From the NCBI GenBank assembly GCA_021808195.1, contig JAKBCE010000021.1, forward strand, positions 3,724 through 67,723: 64,000 nt of DNA, in the 5' to 3' direction. The stretch is from Pseudomonadota bacterium. GTDB taxonomy: Bacteria > Pseudomonadota > Gammaproteobacteria > Steroidobacterales > Steroidobacteraceae. The notes below the pieces were generated by a model, which did not search any database, was not told the origin of the DNA, and saw nothing but the letters and a program-made list of their open reading frames with translations. Made by a program: the position numbers and the translations under genes. This document shows, in pieces, positions 57,444 to 64,000 of the stretch (its first letter is position 1; each line of letters begins with the position of its first letter).

Positions 57444-58196
57444 ATGACTGGACATCTGTCGCTGATTCAGCTCGTCGTGCAGGCGAGCATCGTGGTGCAA
57501 ATCGTCATCGGGCTGCTGATGCTGGCCTCGCTCACATCCTGGGCGATCATATTCCGCAAACGCCTGCTGCTCGGGCGGGCGCGCCGCGAGACCGATCAGT
57601 TTGAAAGCAATTTCTGGTCCGGCGGTGACCTCGCCCAGCTGTACCGGGCGGTCGAGTCCCACGGCGGGTCGACTGGCATGGCGAGCATCTTCGAGATGGG
57701 ATTTCGCGAGTTCGCCCGGCAGCGCCAGCAGGGCGCCGGCTCACCGGATCTGGTGCTCGAGGGATCGCGCCGTGCGATGCGCGTGGCGCAGCTGAAGGAG
57801 ATCGACCGGCTCGAGTTCAGTCTGGCCACCCTCGCCACCGTGGGCTCGACGAGTCCCTATGTCGGTCTGTTCGGCACGGTGTGGGGCATCATGAGCGCGT
57901 TTTCCTCGCTCGGCGATGTGCGCCAGGCGACCCTGGCGGCGGTCGCCCCGGGTATCTCCGAGGCGCTGGTAACCACCGCCATCGGTCTGTTTGCGGCGAT
58001 TCCGGCGGTGGTGGCCTACAACCGCTTTGCCGACCAGGTCGGACGGCTCGAGGTGCGTTTCGATGCGTTCATGGAGGAGTTCTCCACCATTCTGCAGCGG
58101 CATGCGACCCGCGGCATCGCTGCGGCTCCGACCGTAAGCGCGGCCGGTGCGCCGAGCCCGACTGCGCCGGTGACCCCGGGCGGTAAGACCCGCTAG
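57444..58196 (+). CDS. tolQ: Tol-Pal system proton channel subunit TolQ
   Basis: The 250-residue product has three membrane segments: residues 8-35, and two in the second half around VGSTSPYVGLFGTVWGIMSAF and ALVTTAIGLFAAIPAVVAYN, which line the proton path shared with ExbB and MotA. With TolR it powers TolA across the envelope during constriction. A Pro/Ala-rich tail of about 25 residues is longer than usual. Confidence 0.97.
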   Translation: MTGHLSLIQLVVQASIVVQIVIGLLMLASLTSWAIIFRKRLLLGRARRETDQFESNFWSGGDLAQLYRAVESHGGSTGMASIFEMGFREFARQRQQGAGSPDLVLEGSRRAMRVAQLKEIDRLEFSLATLATVGSTSPYVGLFGTVWGIMSAFSSLGDVRQATLAAVAPGISEALVTTAIGLFAAIPAVVAYNRFADQVGRLEVRFDAFMEEFSTILQRHATRGIAAAPTVSAAGAPSPTAPVTPGGKTR

Positions 58197-58205
58197 GAGC
58201 GGTGC

Positions 58206-58646
58206 ATGGCGCAAGTGTCGCGCGGACGCAGGCTGATGGGTGAGATCAACGTCGTGCCCTACATCGACGTGATGCTGGTGCTGCTGATCATTTTCATGAT
58301 CACCGCGCCGCTGATGACCCAGGGCGTGAAAGTCAATCTGCCGCACGCGGCCGCCAAGACGCTGCCGACCGGCAAGCGCAGCCCCATCGTGCTGTCGGTG
58401 ACCCGCAGCGGCGGGCTGTATCTGGCGGTGGGCACGCGGCCGGAATTCGGTCCGGCGAGCGCCAATGACATCGAGTCGCACGTCGCCGCCGCGCTGCAGT
58501 CTGACCCGAGCCGCCCGGTGATGATCCGCGCCGACACGTCGGTCTCCTATGGAGTGATCGTCCGGGCGATGGTGCTCCTGCAGAACGCCGGGGCGCGCAA
58601 GGTGGGGTTCATGACTCAGCCGCCGGCCGCCCAGACGGGTTCCTGA
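58206..58646 (+). CDS. tolR: Tol-Pal system protein TolR
   Basis: The 146-residue ExbD/TolR family protein has a single transmembrane helix with the essential proton-relay Asp in VVPYIDVMLVLLIIFMITAP, followed by a periplasmic domain (VNLPHAAAKTLPTG ... VMIRADTSVSYGVIV). It is encoded 9 bp after tolQ and 14 bp before tolA. Confidence 0.97.
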   Translation: MAQVSRGRRLMGEINVVPYIDVMLVLLIIFMITAPLMTQGVKVNLPHAAAKTLPTGKRSPIVLSVTRSGGLYLAVGTRPEFGPASANDIESHVAAALQSDPSRPVMIRADTSVSYGVIVRAMVLLQNAGARKVGFMTQPPAAQTGS

Positions 58647-58660
58647 CGGGACGCAACACC

Positions 58661-59584
58661 ATGTCCGAACCCGCGAGTGACCGCTGGCTGTCGATCGCAA
58701 TGTCCGTGCTCCTGCACGGCACGATCATCGGGCTGCTGGCCTATGGCTGGTGGCACTACGAGCACCGACCGATCACCCCGTCGGTCTCGATCAGTGCGAC
58801 GGTGGTCGATGCGCATACTCTGCAGGGGCTCGGCGTGTCCCCCAAGAGTGTCCCGAAGCCCCCGCCGCCACAGCCGGTGAGCCCGCCGCAGGGTCCGCCG
58901 GCGCCGACGCCGCAGGAGCTGGCGCTGCGTCAGCAGGCGGCCCAGGCCGAGGCTGAGCGGCTGGCGGCTGCTCAGGCCGAACAGCAGCGACTGAAGCAGC
59001 AGCAGTCGGTGGCACAGGCTGAGGCGAAGGCGCAGGCACGAGCGAAAGCCCAGGCGCAGGAGAAGAAAAAAGCGCGGGCGGCGGAACGCGCAAAGGCCCA
59101 AGCGCGGGCCAGGGCGAAGGCGCTGGCGCGCAAGCAAGCCGAAGCCCGCAAACTCGCCGAAGCGCGGCGCAGGCGGGAAGCGGCGAAGCAGGCTGCTGAG
59201 GCGCGTAAGCTCGCGGCGGAGCGTGCCGCCAAAGCACGCGCGGCACGCATTGCGCAGCTGCAGCAGGCGCTGAAGGAGGACGCCCAGTCGAATGCCCAGA
59301 CGCGGGCGGCCGTGGCCGGTTGGGTAAACGCCGTGACACAGCGAGTCGAGGCAGCCTGGATCAAGCCGCCCACGGCGCGTTCGAACCTCAGTTGCACCAT
59401 CCGTGTCGTCCTCGTCCCGGGCGGGGCGGTGAGCAGCGTGAGTCTGGGGCAGTGCAATGGGGATGAAGCGGTGCGCGAGTCCATTGAAGCGGCCGTCTAC
59501 CGCGCCTCGCCCCTGCCACCCCTGCCGGATGCCGATTTGTACAACCAACCGATCGATTTCGTGTTTACGCCCGAATCACCGTGA
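58661..59584 (+). CDS. tolA: Cell-envelope integrity protein TolA
   Basis: The 307-residue product has an N-terminal transmembrane helix (about 12-30), a Pro-rich stretch (60-85), and a long Ala/Lys/Arg/Glu/Gln helix (about 86-205) spanning the periplasm. The C-terminal domain, with AAWIKPPTARSNLSC and SLGQCNGDEAVRESIEAAVY, contacts TolB and Pal. The low-complexity helix is typical of TolA. The tolB reading frame begins at or just after its stop. Confidence 0.94.
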   Translation: MSEPASDRWLSIAMSVLLHGTIIGLLAYGWWHYEHRPITPSVSISATVVDAHTLQGLGVSPKSVPKPPPPQPVSPPQGPPAPTPQELALRQQAAQAEAERLAAAQAEQQRLKQQQSVAQAEAKAQARAKAQAQEKKKARAAERAKAQARARAKALARKQAEARKLAEARRRREAAKQAAEARKLAAERAAKARAARIAQLQQALKEDAQSNAQTRAAVAGWVNAVTQRVEAAWIKPPTARSNLSCTIRVVLVPGGAVSSVSLGQCNGDEAVRESIEAAVYRASPLPPLPDADLYNQPIDFVFTPESP

Positions 59585-59589
59585 GAGCC

Positions 59590-60915
59590 ATGAAACGCAT
59601 ACTCAGAGCTGAATGGATACGCTTCGCCGCAGCGGCAGCCCTGCTCATCGGCGCCGGTCTGCCGTGCGCGCATGCTCAGCTGACCATCCGCATTACCTCG
59701 GGGGTCACCCATCCGGTGCCGATCGCCATCGTGCCGTTTGCCGAGGCCCCGAACGCCGCAGTCGATGTGGCCGGTGTGGTGCAACACGATCTGAACGGCA
59801 GCGGCCGCTTCAGCGGGCTTGCCCGCGCACAGATGCCGGCGACCCCGCACCGTGCCGCGCAGGTTGCCTTCCCGCTGTGGAAGAGCACTGGCGTCGATTA
59901 CATGGTGGTGGGGCGGGTCCGGCCGATCGGCGGCGGTGAGCTGGCGGTGGATTTCAATCTGCTCAACGTGCTCACCGGCCAGAGCGTCGTGCGCAAGCGC
60001 TTCACGGGTACACCGGCAGCGCTGCGCAATGCGGCGCACCGGGTGAGCGATGCGGTGTTTCAGGCGATCACGGGTATCCGCGGTGCCTTCGACACCCGCA
60101 TCGCCTATGTTGCGCTGATCGGAGCGGGCAAGACCGAGCGCTTCCAGTTGGTGGTGGCCGATGCGGATGGCTACAATCAGCACCTCATACTCGAGTCGCG
60201 CTTTCCGATCATGTCGCCCGAGTGGTCGCCGAATGGAAAATGGCTTACCTACGTCTCCTTCGAAGATCACCTCTCCGCGGTGTACGTGCAGCGGGTGCAA
60301 ACCGGTCAGCGCTACCGGGTCTCGGCGCAGGCCGGGGAAAATGGCGCACCGTCATTCTCACCCAATGGCCAGGAGCTGGCGCTCACCCTGAGCGGAACGT
60401 CGGGCTACCCGCAGATCTATGTGCTCAATCTGCACACGCGCAAGCTCACCCGAGTCACGTATACGCCGGCGATCAACACCGGAGCGGTTTGGGCCCCGGA
60501 TGGGCGCTCGCTGTATTTCACTTCCGATCGGGCCGGCTCGCCGCAGATCTACCGCAAGTCCCTCGCGCCCGGAAGTCTGCCGCAGCGGATCACGTTCACG
60601 GGCAGCTACAACGCCAGTCCGCGCATTTCACCGCATGGCACGCACCTGGCGATGGTGACCCGTGCCGATGGCGGCTATTGCATCGCGGTGCAGAATCTCA
60701 AGAGCGGCACGTTTCGTGTGCTGACAAAGGGGCCGCTCGACAGTACGCCGAGCTTCGCGCCGAACGGCGCGACGATCATCTATACACAGCGTCCCCCCGG
60801 CGCGAGCGGTGGCATTCTCGCCATGGTGTCGGTAGACGGGCTCACGGGCATGACGCTCAAGCCCTCGCACGGGTCGGTGCAGGATCCGACTTGGGGACCG
60901 TTTTCGCAACAGTAG
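59590..60915 (+). CDS. tolB: Tol-Pal system beta-propeller protein TolB
   Basis: The 441-residue periplasmic protein has a signal peptide (cleavage near CAHA, about 25), an N-terminal alpha/beta domain (VPIAIVPFAE onward) and a six-bladed propeller with repeated WSPNGKWLTYVS, FSPNGQELALTLSG, WAPDGRSLYFTSDR and FAPNGATIIYTQR motifs. It binds Pal and TolA. ATG at 59590 is taken; a GTG at 59581 overlapping the tolA stop is possible. Confidence 0.96.
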   Translation: MKRILRAEWIRFAAAAALLIGAGLPCAHAQLTIRITSGVTHPVPIAIVPFAEAPNAAVDVAGVVQHDLNGSGRFSGLARAQMPATPHRAAQVAFPLWKSTGVDYMVVGRVRPIGGGELAVDFNLLNVLTGQSVVRKRFTGTPAALRNAAHRVSDAVFQAITGIRGAFDTRIAYVALIGAGKTERFQLVVADADGYNQHLILESRFPIMSPEWSPNGKWLTYVSFEDHLSAVYVQRVQTGQRYRVSAQAGENGAPSFSPNGQELALTLSGTSGYPQIYVLNLHTRKLTRVTYTPAINTGAVWAPDGRSLYFTSDRAGSPQIYRKSLAPGSLPQRITFTGSYNASPRISPHGTHLAMVTRADGGYCIAVQNLKSGTFRVLTKGPLDSTPSFAPNGATIIYTQRPPGASGGILAMVSVDGLTGMTLKPSHGSVQDPTWGPFSQQ

Positions 60916-60926
60916 GGTTCCAGTAG

Positions 60927-60947
60927 CGCAGACCATGGGGGTCTGCG
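60927..60947 (+). terminator. Hairpin between tolB and pal
   Basis: An 8-bp perfect stem, CGCAGACC/GGTCTGCG, with a 5-nt loop lies 11 bases after the tolB stop. There is no T-run; it may adjust the relative amount of pal message or protect the tolB 3' end. Confidence 0.45.
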
Positions 60948-61001
60948 TGAATGTGTCACAACAGAACGCCGGAAGTCCGGCGGGTAGCAGAAAGGTGCTT
61001 T

Positions 61002-61556
61002 ATGCGTCGTATTCTTACGGTGATGGTGTTGGCCGGAGCTCTGGGGCTTGCGGCCTGCGCAAGCAAGCCGATCAAGCCGACTGCCACGCAGCAGGCTGCA
61101 GCCGGTGGTGCCGGGGCTGCGAGTCAAGGGGCCGGATCGGGCGCCAACGCCGGTGAGGGCTCCCTCGGTAACCAGCAATCGGTGCCGGGTCCAGAGCAGG
61201 GGCTGCTCGCCGATCGGACCATCCACTTCGCATTCAACAGTGCGGTGATCCGCGGTCACGGCATAAAAGTCGTTGCCGCGCACGCGAAGTATCTGGCCGA
61301 TCACCCGAATGCACGGGTTCGCCTCGAGGGCAACACGGACGACCGCGGTTCGCCCGAGTACAACATCGGCCTCGGTATGCGTCGCGCCCAGTCGGTGCGA
61401 CAAGCGATGCTGCTGCAAGGGGTCTCGCCGAGTCAGATTACCGTGGTGAGCTACGGCGAGGAGCGCCCGGTGGATCCGGCCAACAATCCGACCGCATGGG
61501 CCAAGAACCGTCGCGTCGATATCGTCTATCTGACGCCGACGCAGCCGGCTCAGTAA
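61002..61556 (+). CDS. pal: Peptidoglycan-associated lipoprotein Pal
   Basis: The 184-residue outer-membrane lipoprotein has a lipobox LAAC near residue 18, a Gly/Ala-rich linker, and an OmpA-like peptidoglycan-binding domain (FAFNSAVIRGHG, VRLEGNTDDRGSPEYNIGLG, RAQSVRQAMLLQGV, YGEERPVDP, KNRRVDIVY). The canonical TDERGT reads TDDRGS. It binds TolB or peptidoglycan alternately. The ATG has AAAGG upstream. Confidence 0.96.
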   Translation: MRRILTVMVLAGALGLAACASKPIKPTATQQAAAGGAGAASQGAGSGANAGEGSLGNQQSVPGPEQGLLADRTIHFAFNSAVIRGHGIKVVAAHAKYLADHPNARVRLEGNTDDRGSPEYNIGLGMRRAQSVRQAMLLQGVSPSQITVVSYGEERPVDPANNPTAWAKNRRVDIVYLTPTQPAQ

Positions 61557-61578
61557 CGGCGGTCGCTGAGGAGTTCTC

Positions 61579-62427
61579 ATGCGTGCTCTGCCTCTGCTCG
61601 CGCCGACTGCGGCGCTGATCGTGGCGCTGCTTAGCGGCTGTGCCACCGGTCCGGATCCGACTCAGGTCCGGCTCGACAATCTCGATGCCCGTGTCACGAA
61701 ACTCGAGCGTTTCGTGTCGAACGGCAGCCTGGTGCAGCTTGCCGAGCAGGAGGACTCGTTGCAGGCCCAGGTGCGCAGCCTGCGGGGCCGGCTCGATCGG
61801 CTTGAGGAGAGCAACCGGCGCCTGAGCACGCAGCAGCACCAGCTATACGCCGCACTCGACAAACGAGTGACCACACTCGAGCAGGCGAGTGCGGCGCAGC
61901 AGGCGGCGATCCAGGCAGCAGCCGGATCGGGCGGGGCGAGCAGCGCCGCGGGCTCAACTGCCGGCAGTGCGGCCGGGGCGGGTGGCTCGACGCCCGCCGG
62001 ATCGGCGGCGGCGGGCAGCTCGCTCTCGGGCATGCTGCCCGGCGTCACCCCGACCCAGCAGTCGGTCTACGGACAGGCGTTTGATGCGCTGAAGGCCGGC
62101 AGCTATTCGGTGGCGATCAGCGGGTTCGAGGGCTTTCTGAAGACCTATCCGTCGAGCCCGCTCGCTCCGAACGCCGAATACTGGCTCGGCGAGGCGCATT
62201 ACGTGAATCAGAACTTCAACCAGGCCGAGAAGTGTTTCCGCGCCGTGCTCAAGCAGTGGCCGGACTCGGGCAAAGCGCCCGCAGCGATGTTTGACCTCGG
62301 CAATACGCTGATTGCGCAAGGCAAGGTGCGCGCGGGGCGCTTTACGCTGAAGAAGCTGATCAAGCGCTATCCGGGCACCGGGGTCGCCAAGCGTGCGGCG
62401 AGCGCACTCAGTCAAGCCGGTCAGTGA
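61579..62427 (+). CDS. cpoB: Cell division coordinator CpoB (YbgF)
   Basis: The 282-residue product has a trimerising coiled coil at about 27-110 (LDARVTKLERFV, QVRSLRGRLDRLEE), an Ala/Ser/Gly-rich linker, and TPR repeats in the last 125 residues (YGQAFDALKAGSYSVAISGF, NAEYWLGEAHYVNQ, KAPAAMFDLGNTL). CpoB links PBP1B and Tol. The signal ends in LLSGC, a lipobox, so this copy may be a lipoprotein, unlike soluble E. coli CpoB. Its stop overlaps the queE start by 4 bp (GTGA). Confidence 0.93.
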   Translation: MRALPLLAPTAALIVALLSGCATGPDPTQVRLDNLDARVTKLERFVSNGSLVQLAEQEDSLQAQVRSLRGRLDRLEESNRRLSTQQHQLYAALDKRVTTLEQASAAQQAAIQAAAGSGGASSAAGSTAGSAAGAGGSTPAGSAAAGSSLSGMLPGVTPTQQSVYGQAFDALKAGSYSVAISGFEGFLKTYPSSPLAPNAEYWLGEAHYVNQNFNQAEKCFRAVLKQWPDSGKAPAAMFDLGNTLIAQGKVRAGRFTLKKLIKRYPGTGVAKRAASALSQAGQ

Positions 62428-63104
62428 GTGAGCAGGCAGCCGCGGCGCGTGCGGCACGAGTCATGACTCGGCTGAAGATCACGGAGATTTTCCACTCGCT
62501 GCAGGGCGAGGCGGACACTGCGGGAATTCCGACGACTTTCGTTCGGCTCACGGGCTGTCCGCTGCGCTGCCAGTATTGCGATACCGCCTATGCCTTTCAG
62601 GGCGGCCAGTGGTGGGAAATCGAAGAAATTCTCGCGCGCGTGCGCGAACTCGGTCCGCGCTACGTGTGTGTGACCGGCGGGGAGCCGCTTGCCCAGCGCG
62701 GCTGCCTGGAACTGTTGAGCCGGTTGTGCGATGCCGGCTCGCGCGTGTCGCTCGAGACCAGTGGGGCGATCAGCCTCGAGGGCATCGACTCGAGGGTGGT
62801 GCGCGTGGTGGATGTGAAGACCCCCGCATCGGGCGAGTCGGCTCGCAACCGCTACGAGGATCTGAAGTCCCTCACCGCACAGGATCAGGTGAAATTCGTG
62901 ATCTGCGACCGAGCGGATTACGACTGGAGCGTCGCACGGGTGCGGGATCTGTCGCTGACCGAGCGCTGCACCGTGTGGTTCTCCCCGAGCCACGAGCAGT
63001 TGCCGGCGCGCGAGCTCGCGGAGTGGATCCTCGCTGACCGTCTGACGGTGCGTCTGCAGGTGCAGCTGCACAAGGTGCTGTGGGGCAATACGCCGGGGAA
63101 ATGA
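62424..63104 (+). CDS. queE: 7-Carboxy-7-deazaguanine synthase QueE
   Basis: The 226-residue radical-SAM enzyme has the cluster motif CPLRCQYC in the form CxxxCxxC, preceded by [19 protein letters not shown] and followed by [12 protein letters not shown]. It converts carboxytetrahydropterin to 7-carboxy-7-deazaguanine in the queuosine pathway. The GTG at 62424 overlaps cpoB; many homologues begin at the equivalent of the ATG at 62463 ([10 protein letters not shown]), so the first 13 residues are doubtful. queC follows 52 bp later. Confidence 0.95.
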   Translation: MSEQAAAARAARVMTRLKITEIFHSLQGEADTAGIPTTFVRLTGCPLRCQYCDTAYAFQGGQWWEIEEILARVRELGPRYVCVTGGEPLAQRGCLELLSRLCDAGSRVSLETSGAISLEGIDSRVVRVVDVKTPASGESARNRYEDLKSLTAQDQVKFVICDRADYDWSVARVRDLSLTERCTVWFSPSHEQLPARELAEWILADRLTVRLQVQLHKVLWGNTPGK

Positions 63105-63156
63105 TGCGCAAGAGGCTCCACATGGCCCGTTCAGGGGTGCTGTCCCGGAGGGGGAC

Positions 63157-63834
63157 GTGAGCACCGCTTCGAAAGCGGTGGTGCTGCTCTCCGGCGGCCT
63201 GGATTCGGCCACTGCGCTCGCGATGGCACGGGCGCGCGGACTGGAGTGCTACGCGCTGTCGATCGCCTACGGCCAGCGCCACGAGGCGGAACTCTCCGCC
63301 GCCTCCCGGGTGGCAGAGGCACTCGGGGCGCGCGAGCACCGAGTGATGCAGGTCGATCTGGCGGGCATCGGCGGCTCAGCGCTGACCGACCGTTCGATCG
63401 CAGTGCCCGAGACTCCGAGCGAGGGGATCCCGGTCACCTACGTTCCGGCTCGAAACACCATCATGCTGTCGTTGGCGCTCGGCTGGGCCGAGGTGCTCGG
63501 CGCCGCGCACATCTTCATCGGGGTCAATTCGCTCGATTATTCCGGGTATCCGGATTGCCGGCCGGAGTACGTCGAGGCGTTCGCGCACCTGGCGCGCCTC
63601 GCCACCAAGGCCGGCGTCGAAGGGCGGCCCTGTCGGATCGAGGCCCCGCTCATCGCTTGGACCAAGGAGCGCATCATTCGCGAGGGGATCGCGCTCGGGG
63701 TCGATTACGGCATGACGGTCTCGTGCTACCAGGCGGATGCCGGCGGGCGGGCCTGTGGGCGGTGCGACTCGTGCCGGCTGCGCCGGGCGGGATTCGAGGC
63801 GGCAGGCATCGCGGATCCCACGCGCTACCAGTGA
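63157..63834 (+). CDS. queC: 7-Cyano-7-deazaguanine synthase QueC
   Basis: The 225-residue ATP-dependent enzyme has a PP-loop ([15 protein letters not shown]), [23 protein letters not shown] and a zinc-binding Cys cluster near the end ([18 protein letters not shown]). It turns the QueE product into preQ0. It begins with GTG after GAGGGGG. With queE it supplies the precursor of queuosine for GUN-decoding tRNAs. Confidence 0.96.
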   Translation: MSTASKAVVLLSGGLDSATALAMARARGLECYALSIAYGQRHEAELSAASRVAEALGAREHRVMQVDLAGIGGSALTDRSIAVPETPSEGIPVTYVPARNTIMLSLALGWAEVLGAAHIFIGVNSLDYSGYPDCRPEYVEAFAHLARLATKAGVEGRPCRIEAPLIAWTKERIIREGIALGVDYGMTVSCYQADAGGRACGRCDSCRLRRAGFEAAGIADPTRYQ

Positions 63835-63900
63835 TCGGCGTATCCGGGTATCATCCGCACCCCTGTGGCGAGCCCTCCGGGATTCCCGCCGCGACCCGTT

Positions 63901-63973
63901 GGGGCGTTAGCTCAGTCGGTAGAGCATCGGACTTTTAATCCGCTGGTCGACGGTTCGATTCCGTCACGCCCCA
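63901..63973 (+). tRNA. tRNA-Lys (anticodon TTT)
   Basis: A complete cloverleaf: acceptor GGGGCGT/ACGCCCC, D-arm GCTC...GAGC, anticodon loop CTTTTAA, T-loop TTCGATT. The 3' CCA is not encoded (ATAA follows), so it must be added by the nucleotidyltransferase, in contrast to the tRNA-Arg in this window. Confidence 0.96.
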
Positions 63974-64000
63974 TAAAATAACGCGAAAAAACAAGGACTT

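Noticed and set aside
62100..63160. Possible preQ1 riboswitch ahead of queE/queC
   Set aside because: queE overlaps cpoB and the 52-bp queE-queC gap is too short for a known aptamer; no such fold is seen.

Overview
This is a high-GC proteobacterial chromosome segment. The block in the order yebC-like, ruvC, ruvA, ruvB, ybgC, tolQ, tolR, tolA, tolB, pal, cpoB, queE, queC, together with a separate monofunctional relA, points to a Gammaproteobacterium. The TonB receptor and plant-phenolic catabolism would suit a Nevskiales/Steroidobacterales/Xanthomonadales-like lineage, but this placement is inference. No insertion sequence, prophage, CRISPR array or rRNA gene is visible. Two tRNA genes are present: Arg-CCT and Lys-TTT.

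Layout. 1-9.9 kb: the end of an EAL protein, an outer-membrane barrel, a short-chain dehydrogenase, ModE, a membrane protein translationally coupled to a winged-helix regulator, a BlaI/M56-peptidase pair, a diguanylate cyclase and a soluble chemoreceptor. 9.9-11.4 kb: RlpA and a second dehydrogenase on the minus strand. 11.5-17.7 kb: the most unusual region. A near-consensus sigma-54 promoter (11642-11657), preceded by a palindromic candidate enhancer, drives four exported-protein genes: a Gly-rich protein, a small Asn/Gln-rich protein, a C39-like peptidase and an Ala/Pro-rich protein. Convergent to them is a two-gene operon encoding a sigma-54 activator and an outer-membrane barrel protein. 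The parts list resembles the Pseudomonas Fap functional-amyloid system (fibre subunits, FapD C39 peptidase, FapE, FapF pore), but it is rearranged and has its own activator. 17.9-24.2 kb: a 5-oxoprolinase operon with DUF969/DUF979 membrane proteins and DUF2891. 25.2-28.5 kb: an ECF sigma factor/NrsF anti-sigma pair followed by MsrP/MsrQ, with a SigF-type promoter candidate. This is a periplasmic methionine-repair module. 28.6-37.4 kb: a hydroxycinnamate module comprising vanillin-type dehydrogenase, hydroxycinnamoyl-CoA hydratase-lyase, a MarR regulator, a PobR-like AraC regulator, an exported tannase/feruloyl esterase and a TonB receptor. 38.2-46.3 kb: a large secreted BNR/sortilin-type protein, a CHRD protein, two membrane diguanylate cyclases, tRNA-Arg and two small membrane proteins. 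46.4-51.9 kb: sucA-sucB-lpdA. 51.9-64 kb: relA, then the ruv/tol-pal/que block and tRNA-Lys.

How it fits together. Core metabolism (2-oxoglutarate dehydrogenase, stringent response, Holliday-junction resolution, Tol-Pal envelope constriction, queuosine precursor synthesis) fills the right third. The left two thirds are accessory: envelope and surface functions, c-di-GMP enzymes and catabolic modules. ModE and the molybdoenzyme MsrP may be linked through molybdenum, and the three c-di-GMP cyclases may feed the VpsR/FleQ-like sigma-54 activator of the fibre locus. Both links are inference.
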